The position numbers and the translations under genes were made by a program. Below, in pieces: positions 50,522 to 64,000 of a stretch of 64,000 nucleotides of DNA (position 1 is its first letter; every line of letters starts with the position of its first letter). Under the pieces are notes generated by a model. The model worked only from the letters and a program-made list of their open reading frames with translations, had not been told where the DNA came from and ran no database searches. This DNA is from Apophysomyces variabilis (lineage: Eukaryota; Mucoromycota; Mucoromycetes; Mucorales; Mucoraceae): positions 124,001 to 188,000 of the forward strand of contig MZZL01000075.1 in NCBI GenBank assembly GCA_002749535.1. Reading direction: 5' to 3'.

Positions 50522-52064
50522 CTACTGATTGAGCAATGCGTTCATGCTTGATCTAAAGCCTCGAATCTTTTGACATTCTTGTTTCAGATTCTCTGCTCGA
50601 TCAGTCTCCCATTCACCTGAAGCAACAAATAATCGAGCATAACGTAAACAAACTTCTTCCCGAAAATTACTATACAATCGACGGTTATACTGTCGCTGTA
50701 ATAAAACAAGATTAAGCATCAGTATCTATTACTGCTTTTCATTATTATCCTTTTTTTACCTCTTTCCGACGAGTATCTTCTGGATACTGATGTGTCTGAT
50801 GGATCAAAAAGTCGTTCGGAAGCACCCAGTAATCAATACCGGAAAGATAAATCTCATAGAGGCAGGCAGCCTTATTTCCTCCGTAACCAATGAAACGCTC
50901 ATCGCACCATGGTGAACCTTCCTTTTTGTAAATGATGTAAGGTTCATAGGAAAAATCGTATTCCGTGACCTCGTACATCTCCGCGCTTTTGTACCATCGA
51001 TCATAATCCGTCGACCCGTGCCCCTTGACCCATGATCTGTGGAACATGTCGAGCTGGCCTTCTTCAACCCGCGCCATCAAATCCTTTTTTGTCGTTGGAA
51101 ACTTTTTCCAATCTTTGCCGTCATCCTGGATCACGTATTCAAATGCAGGCACTACCAAAGCCGTTCTACCGGATCGCAACTTCTCCATGACTTCCGGCCT
51201 TCGGATCGACTCGCGAAAGTTGGTACAAAGGTGGAAATCGACATCCAGCATCATCAGGTAATCCGTTCGAGCAAAAAACTTGGCCACGTTTCTCCACAGG
51301 TTGAACTGTCGGTCAAATCGATCGAGAATCAAATGGATATCCACGTAATCATGCATATCCGGATTGCTGCCGTATATCTCGCGCAAAGATCGCATCACTT
51401 TATCTTTCGTTTCGTCATCGTTCACATGAATGGCAGCAGAAATAGGACCTAATCATTGATAGGGATACATAAGTTAGAAATCTGCATCTACAGATGAAAT
51501 AGATTGGACCAATTTTTTTTTTTTTGCAATTGGGCCAATTTTCTTTTGCTCACCTCGGTAGTGACTCGCCAAACGACTCAGCACTTCAAAGCGGTCATGC
51601 GTGACGAGCGTTGCCATGGTGAGATCTTCCTTTTCCACGGGTTTGCGAGCCTTGAAGAAGTAAGGTGTCAAATTGGAAGGACCCATAGCATCTGAAAAGA
51701 TTTTGGACATGACAAAGGTCTCAGGCATGGACTGTGTTATGCCTACAGAAAAAAAGAAATGGCATGGTGTCAACGGGGATATTCATCGCCATCGTCTTCT
51801 GTTCTTTCCCTCACCGTCATCGCTTGACCAGACAATGCTATGAGGTTCTGGTTCATCTTCCAATGTGACTTTCATCTCATTGACTTTGTGCTTCAGTGTC
51901 CTATTTTCTGCTCGTGGAAGGATAGCGTCGCTATGGTCGATCGTGGCAGTGAGTGCATGAGACGTGTAAAAATAACCGACAGTGTAAAGGAGGGAACCAC
52001 ATGCATAAGCTAGCACTAAATATTTGACAAATTTTGGCCAGCCCTGCTTAAAATCAAATCGCAT
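50522..52064 (-). CDS. GT49-type (LARGE-like) glycosyltransferase, type II membrane protein
   Basis: Predicted Golgi sugar transferase of the Glyco_transf_49 group. In animals the group includes LARGE and B4GAT1. Four exons (52064-51815, 51742-51554, 51448-50760, 50695-50522) join in phase and give 433 residues. ATG 52064 puts a short cytoplasmic tail (RFDFKQGWPKFVKY) before a single membrane anchor (LVLAYACGSLLYTVGYFY). The lumenal domain contains LTMATLVTHDRFEVLSRLAS, AAIHVND, NLWRNVAKFFARTDYLMML and the metal-binding DVD (D215-D217), then PAFEY and the late KEGSPWCDERFIGYGGNKA, WVLPNDFLIHQTH. All are family hallmarks. The fungal acceptor is unknown. A glycoprotein or wall-glycan substrate is inferred. 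Confidence 0.85.
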
Positions 52065-52226
52065 GATCCAATTAATTAATTCAAAAAGGAGCGTAATTTG
52101 GGAAACTGTATGTGTGCGGCGATGAAGTAAACCTTGAAAGGAGCGTAGGGAAGATAACAAGAATTAGGGGAAAAAATGGTAGTATCGTGATCTTTTCGAC
52201 AAATCAAATCGAAAGAACACAGACAC

Positions 52227-52258
<32 letters not shown>

Positions 52259-54076
52259 GAAAGAGAAGGATAAGAAGAGGAAGGGAAGAGACATAGAAAG
52301 GCCGATTCGTGAAAACGTTTCCGAAATACAGTCTATCATCTTTTTGGAAAGAGAGAGGAAGGTCAATTTTTCGCCGTCGTACAAATCCTTGCTTTTTTTT
52401 CATTAACTTTTTTCCTTCACGATCTTTGAGAAGGTAAAGAAAATCAGAATCGTCCACAAAAGGACAAGGTTCTGGCGTTCTATTCTTTTTCGTAGCAATA
52501 ATGAAGCCCTTGGAAACAAAAATTTATCGCCATGGATTTGTAGTCCTTCTTCATTAACTATTTTTTCACAGCAACTCATTCTCTACTTGGAGAATCAACC
52601 TCTATCCTAGTGACCATATCGGAGTTGGGAAGATGGGTTCACAGGCAAGAAAGAAAAAGACCGTGTGTATCTATCTCTGTGCTAGGAATTAGCTTTTTCT
52701 GATTTGGTTTGCAGAAAATCGGACAAAACTAAAAACAACACTCTATAGTTTTGTCCTTGTTATTTCTTTTGTAGCCTTTTCGTTTATAAACGAAGATTTC
52801 CCATACATTCAAAAACAAGGGTTAATGGTTTACTTCCTTTTCGAAACATTAAATTTCATTGGATGTTCTCACATGAAAGCATAACATACCATAAAATGAA
52901 ATGAAATACATTAACCATACGAAAACTCAAAAAAAAGGACTGAAAACACCACATCTGGAACAACTCCGCTCCTGCATATCAAGTTTGCTTCCTTCATTGC
53001 AAGAAATATGTATGATGAAACAATACCATGGCGTACTGTGATAGGCATAGGATCGCATTATTCTCTAAATCAGTCATTGAAAATGGTCGTATTCATCACC
53101 CTTTCTTCATGGCAGCAATTGAGCAACTTCGTATTCAACTGCACGTTCGTTTCTCGAAAAAAAAAAGGGCCTCCGCTAGGCTCTCTTGCACTCTCCCTCC
53201 TTATCAAATGGAACGATCAATGGCAAGTCATTGCTCGTCTTTTCTCTTTTTCTCAATAGCTACCTTACCATTCCTTTTCGTTAGCCACTAAACTTGTTTG
53301 CTCGCATGTCCATTCAATGCGTCGTTTTTCCAGCTCGGATGACGTTTTCTTTCCGTTCGTTGTACAACGCGGAGGGGAAAACCCACAGCTATCGAGCTTT
53401 GGAAGGGCTACGTCTCACAGGTCAGAGCGAACTCCGGCTAAATATACACGGCGGGCTAAAGGCAAGTGTTTCCTTTTCCGAGCCACATCTAGGATCCATT
53501 TAGAAAGCCATACTGTGCAATGGCTCCTACGATAAAGAAAAAGGAGCATTGAAGGCTGCTCTCGGTGGATCACTGTCTTAACAATGATTTCATAGCCATG
53601 GTAGTCGTTAGCAAACGACGCAAGACAACAGTTGGAGAGTCTTCTAAATCATTCTCATGTACGCCTGCTGTTCTTAACACTACAGCCGAGTGTTGTTCAA
53701 TGGTTTTTACTAAATACAATACACATGGATCGATTGGCTACCAGAAAGACCAAAAAAAGGAAATAATAAAGGTGTAGCTTAAAATTAGTCCGTATTTAGA
53801 CAAACACATTTGCATTATGGCAGCTAAATGAGAATCTGCTACGTTACGAAAACGCAACTACGAGTATCGGTTATCCGAAATGGACGAGGAAGGAAGTACT
53901 CAAACGGCAAGCTGTCCTAATCAAAAGGCCATCTCATTAATTAGGTTGTAAGACGCTTTTTAATGACAAATTAATAACAAGGTACGTTTCACACGGAGAT
54001 GGCAAGAACGAATAAGCCTAAATCTCAGTGACTATACTATTTCATTTGGTCAACGGATTGAGAAAAAAGCGCCCTT
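52065..54076. other. intergenic region with GA-rich tract, no gene supported
   Basis: About 2 kb. The glycosyltransferase leader contains a GA/AG microsatellite-like purine tract at about 52225-52290 (plus strand), which is CT-rich in the transcript. The remainder has only short frames without recognisable motifs. Confidence 0.5.
52225..52290. repeat. GA-rich purine tract
   Basis: Nearly pure AG sequence including an uninterrupted run of about ten GA units. On the minus strand it is a CT-rich tract upstream of the GT49 gene. Confidence 0.7.
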
Positions 54077-55553
54077 TTATTCAAGCTTATTTTTTGTATA
54101 ATGGCCGTAGACCATATCATATCCGTCGAACTCGTACAGAATTCGGTCGGTGCGTTTATAGCCCTCCACCGAGCCCATGGAACGCACCATGTGGCTGTGG
54201 TTATGATCCTCTTTACCATGAGATGTAAAGAAGGTCACTGTGAATGTTCCGGGCTGGAAAATATCGGTCACCTGCTTAATCAAGGACTCAATAGGGCTCT
54301 TGTTGCCATCGGCAGGGTGCGATTTCTCCACGGGTATATTCGATTCAAAAGAGGCGTAAGAACATTCAGGCTCTGGTGTTACGTGAATCGTAAAGTAACG
54401 GTCTTCATACAGACCATTACTGGAATAGCCACAAGGTTCGAACAGGAAGGAGTCGATCTTGGTCTGAGGATAGATGGCATCAATGCCAGTTGCACGGTCT
54501 ACCCAGCGTCCACCAACGGTGCCAGATGCTGTCTTTGACTGGTCATGGTAGAATTTCTTCATTGCTTCGGGATTGAGATGCGTCATCAGGATCTCGACTG
54601 TTTGGTCCGGACTGGAGTGACCACGGTTACCAAAGGGAGACGGATCTTCGCTGTCGGAGACGGATGGCGTCGAAGCTCCACTGTCAATGCTTCGTTCACG
54701 CATGGCATCAGGGGGATGGGGACGAGTGTCCCTTCTTGGAAGAGGATGGTGCAAAACATCATCCGCTGGTTTGGTTAGATACAGGTACCAATGGTCACCC
54801 GCCACCTTTCCGATTTTGTACGCCGATCCGTCATCTAGGGATTTTTTAGTTAAGATTTTCTTCAGTGACACAAGGAAAAAGAGGTCTTACCAAAATATTT
54901 GTCCAAGAACGACACCTCATCATCCCAAGAGCGATGAGGACCGATCTGTCGTTCAGGGAACATAAAGGCTTTACGGGAATAAAAGACGCGCCAAACCTTT
55001 TCGAAGCCACAGTACTGCTTAGCCACTTCAAGCATACGCGGGAGTGCCAAAAGTAGCGTGGTTGTACCACATGTTTTGATGATCAGTTTATGCGGATAAA
55101 CAAACATGGAGGATTCGCTGCAAGGTTAAAATAAGAAAAGACACTGTTAGGGATTGATTGTCTGAAAATGAATTGCCTTTGTTTCATGTTTTACCTCAAA
55201 AGATAGGCATCCATGCTGTCGTTGGTAATGACATTAAGAACGGTGCATTTCACAATGGCGAGCATGTCATCCCAGATCGGACGCGGTACGGCGCGTAAAC
55301 CTAATTTTCCTTCTATCGGTCTGTGTCGAATGGGCGGACTAAAGCGGGGTGTTGTCTCTGGTTGATCCTGATCGGAGGACTGTCCATCTTGTTCATCGTC
55401 GGATGTATCTGGAGAAAGAGCTAGATCTTGATGTTCTTTCAGTTGCTCAGGTGACGGCGAAAACCAGATCTCGAGCAGTTTCTCGGGACCTTCGAAGGAT
55501 CCTTGTTGGGCTGAGTAATTTTCTCCTTGGATACATGTGCTGAGCTCGACCAT
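54077..55553 (-). CDS. SPE2: S-adenosylmethionine decarboxylase proenzyme
   Basis: Makes decarboxylated AdoMet, the aminopropyl donor for spermidine and spermine. Three exons (55553-55195, 55117-54891, 54834-54077) join in phase and give 447 residues. The start is supported by [14 protein letters not shown] beginning near residue 19, as in yeast. A 60-residue acidic insert ([20 protein letters not shown]) is unusual. The self-cleavage site LLSESSMFV spans intron 1, and S122 is the predicted pyruvoyl-forming serine. [43 protein letters not shown] and [16 protein letters not shown] follow. All key residues are present, so the enzyme should be active. A second insert of Ser/Pro-rich sequence lies around residues 235-265. 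The leader upstream is unusual (see the separate entry). Confidence 0.96.
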
Positions 55554-55647
55554 TACTTTTTATACAAGTCTAGTTTTATGTGGAACGCTGTAATGGTTTG
55601 TTCTTTTCTTCGTTAAGTTCTTTGTTTTCTTTTGCAGACAAAAAGGT

Positions 55648-55959
55648 CTATGGAGGATGGAATGGAATGGCGTCTTGCACGTCAGAATAACCGAGGAGAA
55701 ATCCGCCCACGAAACAAACAAACTGGTGAAATTCGGACGGGATGATGGGCAAATCAATTGATGGTTTCTGTGCTAAAAAGGATCCCAAACAACAAACGGA
55801 AAACGTCGGTTTTACGCGTAAATAAAGGATTCGCTTGATCGCGTGTGGAAGTAGATGCACAAACAAACAAGGAGGAAAGAAAAAACAAAAAAGGGTCCTT
55901 TGGGTGACTCTAATTGAATAAAAACTTTTTCTAGTGAGACTGCCGAAAGCAGCGATTGG
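55648..55959 (-). promoter_or_regulatory. AUG-less upstream reading frame in the SPE2 leader, ends Pro-Pro-stop
   Basis: On the SPE2 sense strand one frame stays open for 104 codons (55959 to 55648) and ends GYSDVQDAIPFHPP then TAG, 94 nt before the SPE2 ATG. It contains no ATG, and there is no sense-strand ATG at all from 56090 down to the SPE2 start (537 nt). Possible near-cognate starts include TTG at 55866 and ATT codons (for example at 55914 and within the SIDLP region). The arrangement resembles the AUG-less, polyamine-responsive upstream frames described for ornithine decarboxylase and antizyme-inhibitor genes. Translation is inferred, not shown. Confidence 0.45.
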
Positions 55960-56339
55960 TCAGTTGCGGTCTCACACACGATGCGTCTATAGGTGGATAT
56001 GCGCCGCTTGAAAAGAAAGTCTGCGCGGCCGGAAACGAATTTCGCGTCGGTTCTATTTGGTTCGCTCTTTCCAGGTTAAGCAACAATGACCATATATAAC
56101 ACAATATTTTATATAAAAACATCAATGTCTGTGATATTAAGATCTACAGAATAAAGTGCCGGAACGTCCATTTTTCTTGTACGTATGCATGCATTCATGG
56201 ATGTAGACTTCCTAGACCAAAATAAGGGAGAGATCACCTCGCTTCACGTGCTTTATATCGCACACGCATTAGATGTTCGAGCTAAATATCGAAAGGAGCC
56301 CATCACTAAGTCAAGAGGATTTTGTAGACACATGCTGCA
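55960..56339. promoter_or_regulatory. probable SPE2 promoter region
   Basis: Contains a TATATA sequence (56093-56098) upstream of the AUG-free leader on the minus strand. No gene seen. Confidence 0.35.
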
Positions 56340-58055
56340 GATATCAATAAGTTATTAGAAATAGGCATGGAAGAATAAATAAGATAGAGGCATACCTCTG
56401 ATCCATCAAGTTGATGCTTCTCTGAGCATACGTGCCACAGTTCTCTTTAACACTTTTCCGTATCGTACCATGAATACCCAACTTGATGAAGGGTAAATAG
56501 AGGACATAATAGAATAAAAAGGAAACAGTTTTTGTTAAAAATCTAAACAAAACACGTTGATCAATGGATTTCGAGAAGCCTAAACTATATTGAAGGGAGA
56601 GTTAGCATCAATAGAGACTTTACTATGGTTCATAGTACAACTTGTGGATCAGTGAAAAAGAAACCACCAACTTTATGATTGGTTGAATAAGCTTCAACAT
56701 GGACAAAGCGTGGTAACTACTACCGTACGTAATCGATGTAAATCTGTGTTATTTTACTTTGTGTCCAAACAAGGATTGATGTTTTCTCTTTTAAGAAAAA
56801 GCCATAGATTAAATACCCACGGTCATCTTTCGGGAGACTGATGGATCTAGTAATCCTGCTCAGCCATTCTTCTTGATTCTTTTGCTCCCACTTTAAATTA
56901 TGAAACATAATACGTTTTAATACTGGCAATGCCCATTAGTCATTTATATATATCAGCTGCTGTAGTTATTCTATAGAGAGACATGCAGATTGACGCCCAT
57001 TTTCCACGTGCCTGGGAGTGGAAACAGCGTTGGCTTTCTTTCCTATTCTTATCATTGTTTGACAAGATAGCATGCTGCAGAGCAAATTGCTTGTAGACAA
57101 GACTTGGTGTACTAAACATAAACTTTTTGAAAGCAGAAGATATGTTTTGCGCGGCAGAATGAGCGTACCAGAGCACCTGTAGCAAGCGCACTTGCGAACG
57201 AGAACTCTAGCGTCGCTTTGAACGTTCTGAAAAAGGAGTTTGCAGAGAAGAAAACCGGGACAGCATTATGAACGATACTAGCCGCTTCACTAGAGTGTAC
57301 ATGAGGTGCACAGCCATTATGGAAAATCGCATGGGTTTTGAATTACATCCTAACACGTTCTGAAAAATGTAGGAACGGATTTAACGCTACTGACGAACGC
57401 TATACGTTCCGATTCATCCACTTTGACAGGGTATATGAAAATGTTACACAGAGCATCTCTGACAGAGAGGAAGAGCAAGATACCAAGAGTAAAACGGTGC
57501 ATGGTCAAGGAGCGGGCATTAAACATGATGCGGAGCGTGGCGAGCAAAACAACCAGGAAGATAAATCCAGCGAGCGCAGAAAGAAAAAAAACAGCACATG
57601 CAAACTACTCTCACAAAGAATATTCTGTTCAGTAGGGATGAGGACAAGAAGAGAGTTTGCTAAGGATACAGCGTAAAGGGCAACAGTGCCTTTAACTAAC
57701 ACCATTTGCTGACATTGCAACAGTTATGCAGACAATGACTATAGCTATGCACAGCGACAATTCTGATTCGAATGATCGAACAAGATCCGTATAATACTGC
57801 AAACTTTGGCAATATTTCATGGTGGAGATGGGTTTGTCAAAGCCCTTGGAGTACGTTCTACGGATTCTGGTTCGCTTACATGTAGTCCCTCAACGAAAAG
57901 CAAATACCGGCAGAAAGCAGCTGTCACTATGGGAAATACGCCTTTCAGCTGGTCTCCGTCAGCTCTATTGAGCTATTTGTGGTTCCCGATGGTACTATTT
58001 TTCCCTGTTCAGTAACATAGTCCATTGGGGATCAACTTTACTATTGGATCGATTC
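56340..58055 (-). other. possible multi-pass membrane protein exons, uncertain or decayed
   Basis: Several minus-strand pieces look coding. Examples are LSLCIAIVIVCITVAMSANG (about 57700-57760), FACAVFFLSALAGFIFL leading into LATLRIMFNARS, MHRFTLGILLFLSVRDAL and CNIFIYPVKVDESE (about 57380-57600), and TFKATLEFSFASALAT followed across a possible intron by VHQVLSTSNLLCSML (about 56970-57210). A plausible start MDYVTEQGKIVPSGTTNSS lies near 58027. Downstream, FLTKTVSFLFYYVLYLPF (about 56490-56550) may belong to the same or another gene. I could not build one model with every junction in phase. A receptor-like or transporter-like gene, or its pseudogene, is possible. Confidence 0.3.
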
Positions 58056-61000
58056 TTAGCTACTACCATTTTACTTGATAAAGAATAATACAGCAGGGAC
58101 CATTTTCCATAGTGTTTTTCTTTGAAAACGCTGAAGAAAAGGCAGAAACAAGTGATATCCGAACTATCAAAAGAGCTTATAGGAGCTATTGTCAGGAAAA
58201 AAAACTAGATCTCTATATCACGGGTCTAGCGGACTTGCAATAAAAGCGGATGAAAAATCAGAACAGAAAGAAGCAGGAACTGGGTCGGTACTCAAAGTAG
58301 GTTTGTAAAAGAGATGTATGTAGACCGCGTGCTACAAGATGATAACCGTTTTTCGAAAACTGCGTCAACAAATTTCGCAAACTGACCAAGTCAACATCGG
58401 ATAATGACTCTGTCAATTTAAGAAACTTTCATGCTTAAAATAAGAAACGATTTTTGTATCTCCTTACAAATAAGACCATAACCATTTCGTCTCTCCAAAC
58501 TGTTCTAGAAGTGCTAGATGGAGCGGTGATACCATCCTTGGCAATTTTCTATGGTTATGGTGTTGCTGGCTGCAATCATTCTATCCATCAGATTCCCCTT
58601 GTCTACAAATCATTCGCCCTTGATGATGAATTACAGTTTAACAGAAGATGGGGATACAGTATTCATAAGGTAGAGGCAGTTGCGATGGTTATGGGCTGTT
58701 TATAGACTACTTTTATTGATATATTACTTATCTAGGCTTGAAAATATGATCGTCTGATACTTCTTTGAGAACGTTTCCTAAATTGATTGAATCATCATCC
58801 GATGTTGACTTGGGTCAGTATCCGAAATTGGTTGACGCAGTCTCCCAAATTGGGATTAACATCCTGTAGCTGTCAAAAAATCGCGTGTCATATCCCAGCA
58901 ATGGGAAGATCATGCTGTGCAGGATGGAGCGACCCACACGGTGCTTCAGAAAGTTGTCTCACCAACTGAAGAAGTTGTGGGTTTTCTGGATGACGCCAAT
59001 TGTAATAGTGCAGCGATAGTGAGGGTCAAGCAATAGATGGTGAAGACACAGAACATTTCACAATGGCAACAGTTAAGGGAACCTTGCGATGTGAAATTGA
59101 AAATTTTTTAATAGATGTTGGCTTAATTGTTAGAATATATTTTTGCATTACTACCTATCCTGCTTACTCCAGCCGAGTCTGTAGGCATATGATTTCTGGT
59201 TTCCATAAATGACAATATGACTTCTTTATCAGTTATAAGGTAGCACGATTTTGCAGCAGAAGCCGTTTGTGGTTCGCAGCCATGGTTAGTTGGCCAATAT
59301 CTGGGCTATAAGGGCGCACATGCAGCTTAAGGGCGTTTCGTGCATATTCACCTGGGAAGTGAGAAGACGGTTAAGAATGTGCTAAACAATCCATCTGCTC
59401 AGCACAGATATGGAGTCTCGGAATTGTCTTTCTTCAGCTGTGTGAACACAGTGAGGCGTCCGCTTTGGGGCGTTGTAAGACAATAAGCAGTTAAACAAGT
59501 TGTAAAAACGTTACAACAGTTACTGTGTGCTAACGTCTTACATTCAGTAGTATAAGGGGAAAATGGGGAAGACGGACTACAATTCGGCAGGGCTTGAGAT
59601 AAGGTCCCATGCTGACAATACTGAATTAAGCGCTCACCGTAGATCTTGCATTAAACAAATAATCGAGCAAGTCTGCACTAGCGGTGTCAGTAGCACCCTC
59701 TGAAATCCGAAGACTCCGACTGGGTTTGTGGTCTTCTAAACATAATAGGATGTCAATTTGAAAAATGAAACTGGGTGAATGCAAAACAGCTGAATTGCGT
59801 GTCCCTGTCCTTTCCACTATTCTCACACAATGAAGCACATCATTATTTTTCTCCATAGGTGGAACATCTATTTCACTTTGCATAATCTATATTAATCATG
59901 AGTCAAGTGTTCACAATTTGCCTTGCATAAAGTAGAGAAGCGATTCCCGGACGGATGATGCTGGCATAACTATATTGCTTGAAGGCAAATTGTGCAAGTC
60001 TTCTTTTCTTGAGGGAATACATTCCGGTTAAAGAGTGTTTAAGGTGATGAGAAAAGGAGGGACGACATTTATGCACACCATGATTGATTAAAGACTACTT
60101 TCATATGGCCGAGGGATCAAAACCAAAGCGAGAGGCATCAACCTTATCAGAAAAAGAAACGCCACTGCCAAAAAAAAAAGAAGAAAGACAATTGCTATTC
60201 TTGTCATTTAGAAGTTGTTTCCGTAACTGCACAATGGCAAGGTAACGTCCTTGTCCATGATCATTGATATCATGTTTAAGCATATTAAAGTAGAGGAAGA
60301 AGCTGTTCTAAGCAACGCTAATGTACAAAGTATAAGAGAATACAGAGCAGAACAAATCGTAAAATCTATAGAAGGCAACTCTAACACTACAAACCTGTCG
60401 CATTGCATGTGTTACAATATTATTTAGTTTTCCTTTTGCTCTAGCAATCTTTTGTTCACCATAGTAAATATCATGTTATTACAATACCTGATGTTGTTCA
60501 TAGTGCATGTAATGATCCATTCTTGCCTCAACAGACGATTGTTTCCGTCGAACCCAGTGAACGATGTCCCAAAATCAAGGACGTGCATTTTACTGACTGC
60601 CTGTCATTTGGATTACTTTTCCCCAAATCGAAGATGCCAAACAGGATGGAAATGTTCACTCTCATATAGAACCTAAGGATATCTCTTCTTTAGCTGATAT
60701 ATTCTCTTCTGTTTTGTATGTACGTTAAATGCGTCCGGAAGATTCCCCTTCTTACACTTTAATATGCATGAATATGACATCAGCGACCATAGACATACCT
60801 TGCTGAGTGTACACGATATCTATGGCATAAGGGATTCGTTGATTGTTCCCCCTCTTTCCTATTCCAATATCCCATATATAAACCTATAAGTATCTAAATC
60901 CTCTCAATGCAATCATCACTGACTCATTTACAACAGGCAATGATACGAAGGCGGAAGCTCATTATTCTTTTTTTGACCTCCCAGCCTTTCTCTGCCAGGT

Positions 61001-61553
61001 CTTAAAGTGAACCCATCATTATTCCCCAATTAAGGTGCCAACAATAGCTTAGGCGGGTTTATGATGCCTGTAAGTGACAAATATTGTGTAGCTGAAGCAG
61101 GCAGTTTATTGACTAAGATTTTTTTTTTACTATTCAGCTCTTTGGCCGGCATTCACTTAAATCGGCTAGCATTGCCGCTCATTTGCTATATACAACCCAG
61201 TGCTGCTCCATGTAGGACACGACGCGGGTACCAGCTCATATGCGCTGGGATTGCAAGTTCACCTGTAAGAGAATACAGCAAATAAAGAAGGAGTATCCTC
61301 AGGTTACATAGTTTAATATCATCCAATCGTTCAATTAATGTTGATTGGATAAAAATTGTGAGTCCGTATAGGGCAATTCCAGTCCCGTCCCTTTGAATCC
61401 ATCTTTTCCTTTCGATCTCCGAACTCTTTTTCCTTCGCTTCACCCTGTGCACGCATCATCCCGCGCAATTTTTTTAGTCTCTTTCCGGCGTCGTTCTTGT
61501 CCTTTTTTCCTTGTATTCCGACAAGTCCATCTAGAACATCCTCTGCCATTAAT
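58056..61553. other. poorly understood intergenic region with possible retroelement debris
   Basis: About 3.5 kb with many stop codons. Around 58780-59140 plus-strand fragments such as VLQKVVSPTEEVVGFLDD and ATVKGTLRCEIENFLIDVG look like decayed protein-coding sequence. The latter is loosely like a retroviral-type protease segment. A minus-strand frame at 59626-59883 and one at 60101-60283 (GVSFSDKVDASRFGFDPS) have protein-like composition but no recognised family. The end is the MAP kinase promoter. Confidence 0.35.
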
Positions 61554-63732
<2,179 letters not shown>

Positions 63733-64000
63733 TGGTTTAGTTTTCTTTATTTGTGCTATAAAAACGATATCTCGATTTGAATACCAGCAAAACGCTTTTT
63801 AATGACAAATTTCTTTTTCGTCTGTTATATGCTGAGCTGACAACAATCTGTTGCCAGGGCACCATTGCACTTCTATTCAAGAAAAACATCCGGATTAATT
63901 CCGTATTCGCAAGGACGAATAAAATGGGATCCAAGCCCAAGTGGTCAATAACTCATAGAGACGAGCAAAAATGTCAGGAAAATGAGTTTGAAACGTCGAA
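63733..64000. other. 3' flank of the MAP kinase gene, window end
   Basis: No supported feature before the window ends. Confidence 0.5.

Noticed and set aside
53317..53535. Arg/Ser-rich 72-codon frame
   Set aside because: No recognisable motif, no splice partners and no conserved-looking segments.
59626..59883. 85-codon minus-strand frame with protein-like composition
   Set aside because: No family recognised and no neighbouring exons that splice to it, so it was left as part of the poorly understood region.

Overview
This window is nuclear DNA of a filamentous fungus, most probably Mucoromycota and, by inference, Mucorales. The evidence is compact genes with many short (about 45-100 bp) GT-AG introns, moderate GC, a fungal beta-1,3-glucan synthase, a GPI-type chitin deacetylase, a ricin-B-like lectin gene of the kind common in these fungi, and a fungal Slt2-type MAP kinase. 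No rRNA gene, tRNA, CRISPR array or bacterial operon was seen. Exons were joined by hand. Except where stated, every junction keeps the reading frame and uses GT-AG ends.

Layout. 0-5.2 kb: beta-1,3-glucan synthase (FKS1-like, +). 5.6-10.8 kb: a complete CACTA/Tnp2-type DNA transposon with terminal inverted repeats, a 3-bp target duplication, an apparently intact seven-exon transposase (-) and a divergent three-exon accessory gene (+). 12.8-15.3 kb: HAK/KUP potassium transporter (+). 15.7-16.5 kb: ricin-B-like lectin gene (-) with a frame problem at a 17-nt exon. 18.2-19.9 kb: glycine-rich secreted GPI-type protein (+). 20.6-21.4 kb: ribosomal protein uL14 (-). 23.1-23.8 kb: Pro/His-rich orphan (+). 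24.3-25.4 kb: nuclear-type regulator with a conserved fungal domain (-). 27.9-29.4 kb: chitin deacetylase (+). 30.3-31.1 kb: Lys-rich, possibly Loc1-like protein (-), divergent from 31.2-32.4 kb mitochondrial rhomboid protease (+). 32.7-33.8 kb: NADH-cytochrome b5 reductase (+). 35.1-40.2 kb: tuberin/TSC2 (+). 40.6-42.8 kb: carnitine acetyltransferase (+). 43 kb: 93-residue coiled-coil protein (-). 44.9-46.5 kb: MiT/TFE-like bHLH factor (+). 47.2-50.1 kb: twelve-exon patatin-type triacylglycerol lipase (-). 50.5-52.1 kb: GT49-type glycosyltransferase (-). 54.1-55.6 kb: S-adenosylmethionine decarboxylase (-). 56-61 kb: poorly understood stretch with possible membrane-protein exons and retroelement-like debris. 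61.6-63.7 kb: Slt2/Mpk1-type MAP kinase (+).

Functional themes are inferred. Cell-wall making and sensing recurs (FKS1, chitin deacetylase, Slt2, GPI protein, GT49, lectin). Nutrient and lipid metabolism also recurs (TSC2, lipase, carnitine acetyltransferase, cytochrome b5 reductase, polyamine synthesis). The genes are separate transcription units, not an operon or an obvious cluster.

The most intriguing observations are: a 537-nt stretch with no sense-strand ATG upstream of the S-adenosylmethionine decarboxylase start, carrying a long ATG-less reading frame that ends Pro-Pro-stop; the complete CACTA transposon with its unrecognised accessory gene; and glucan-synthase hot-spot residues that differ from echinocandin-sensitive enzymes.
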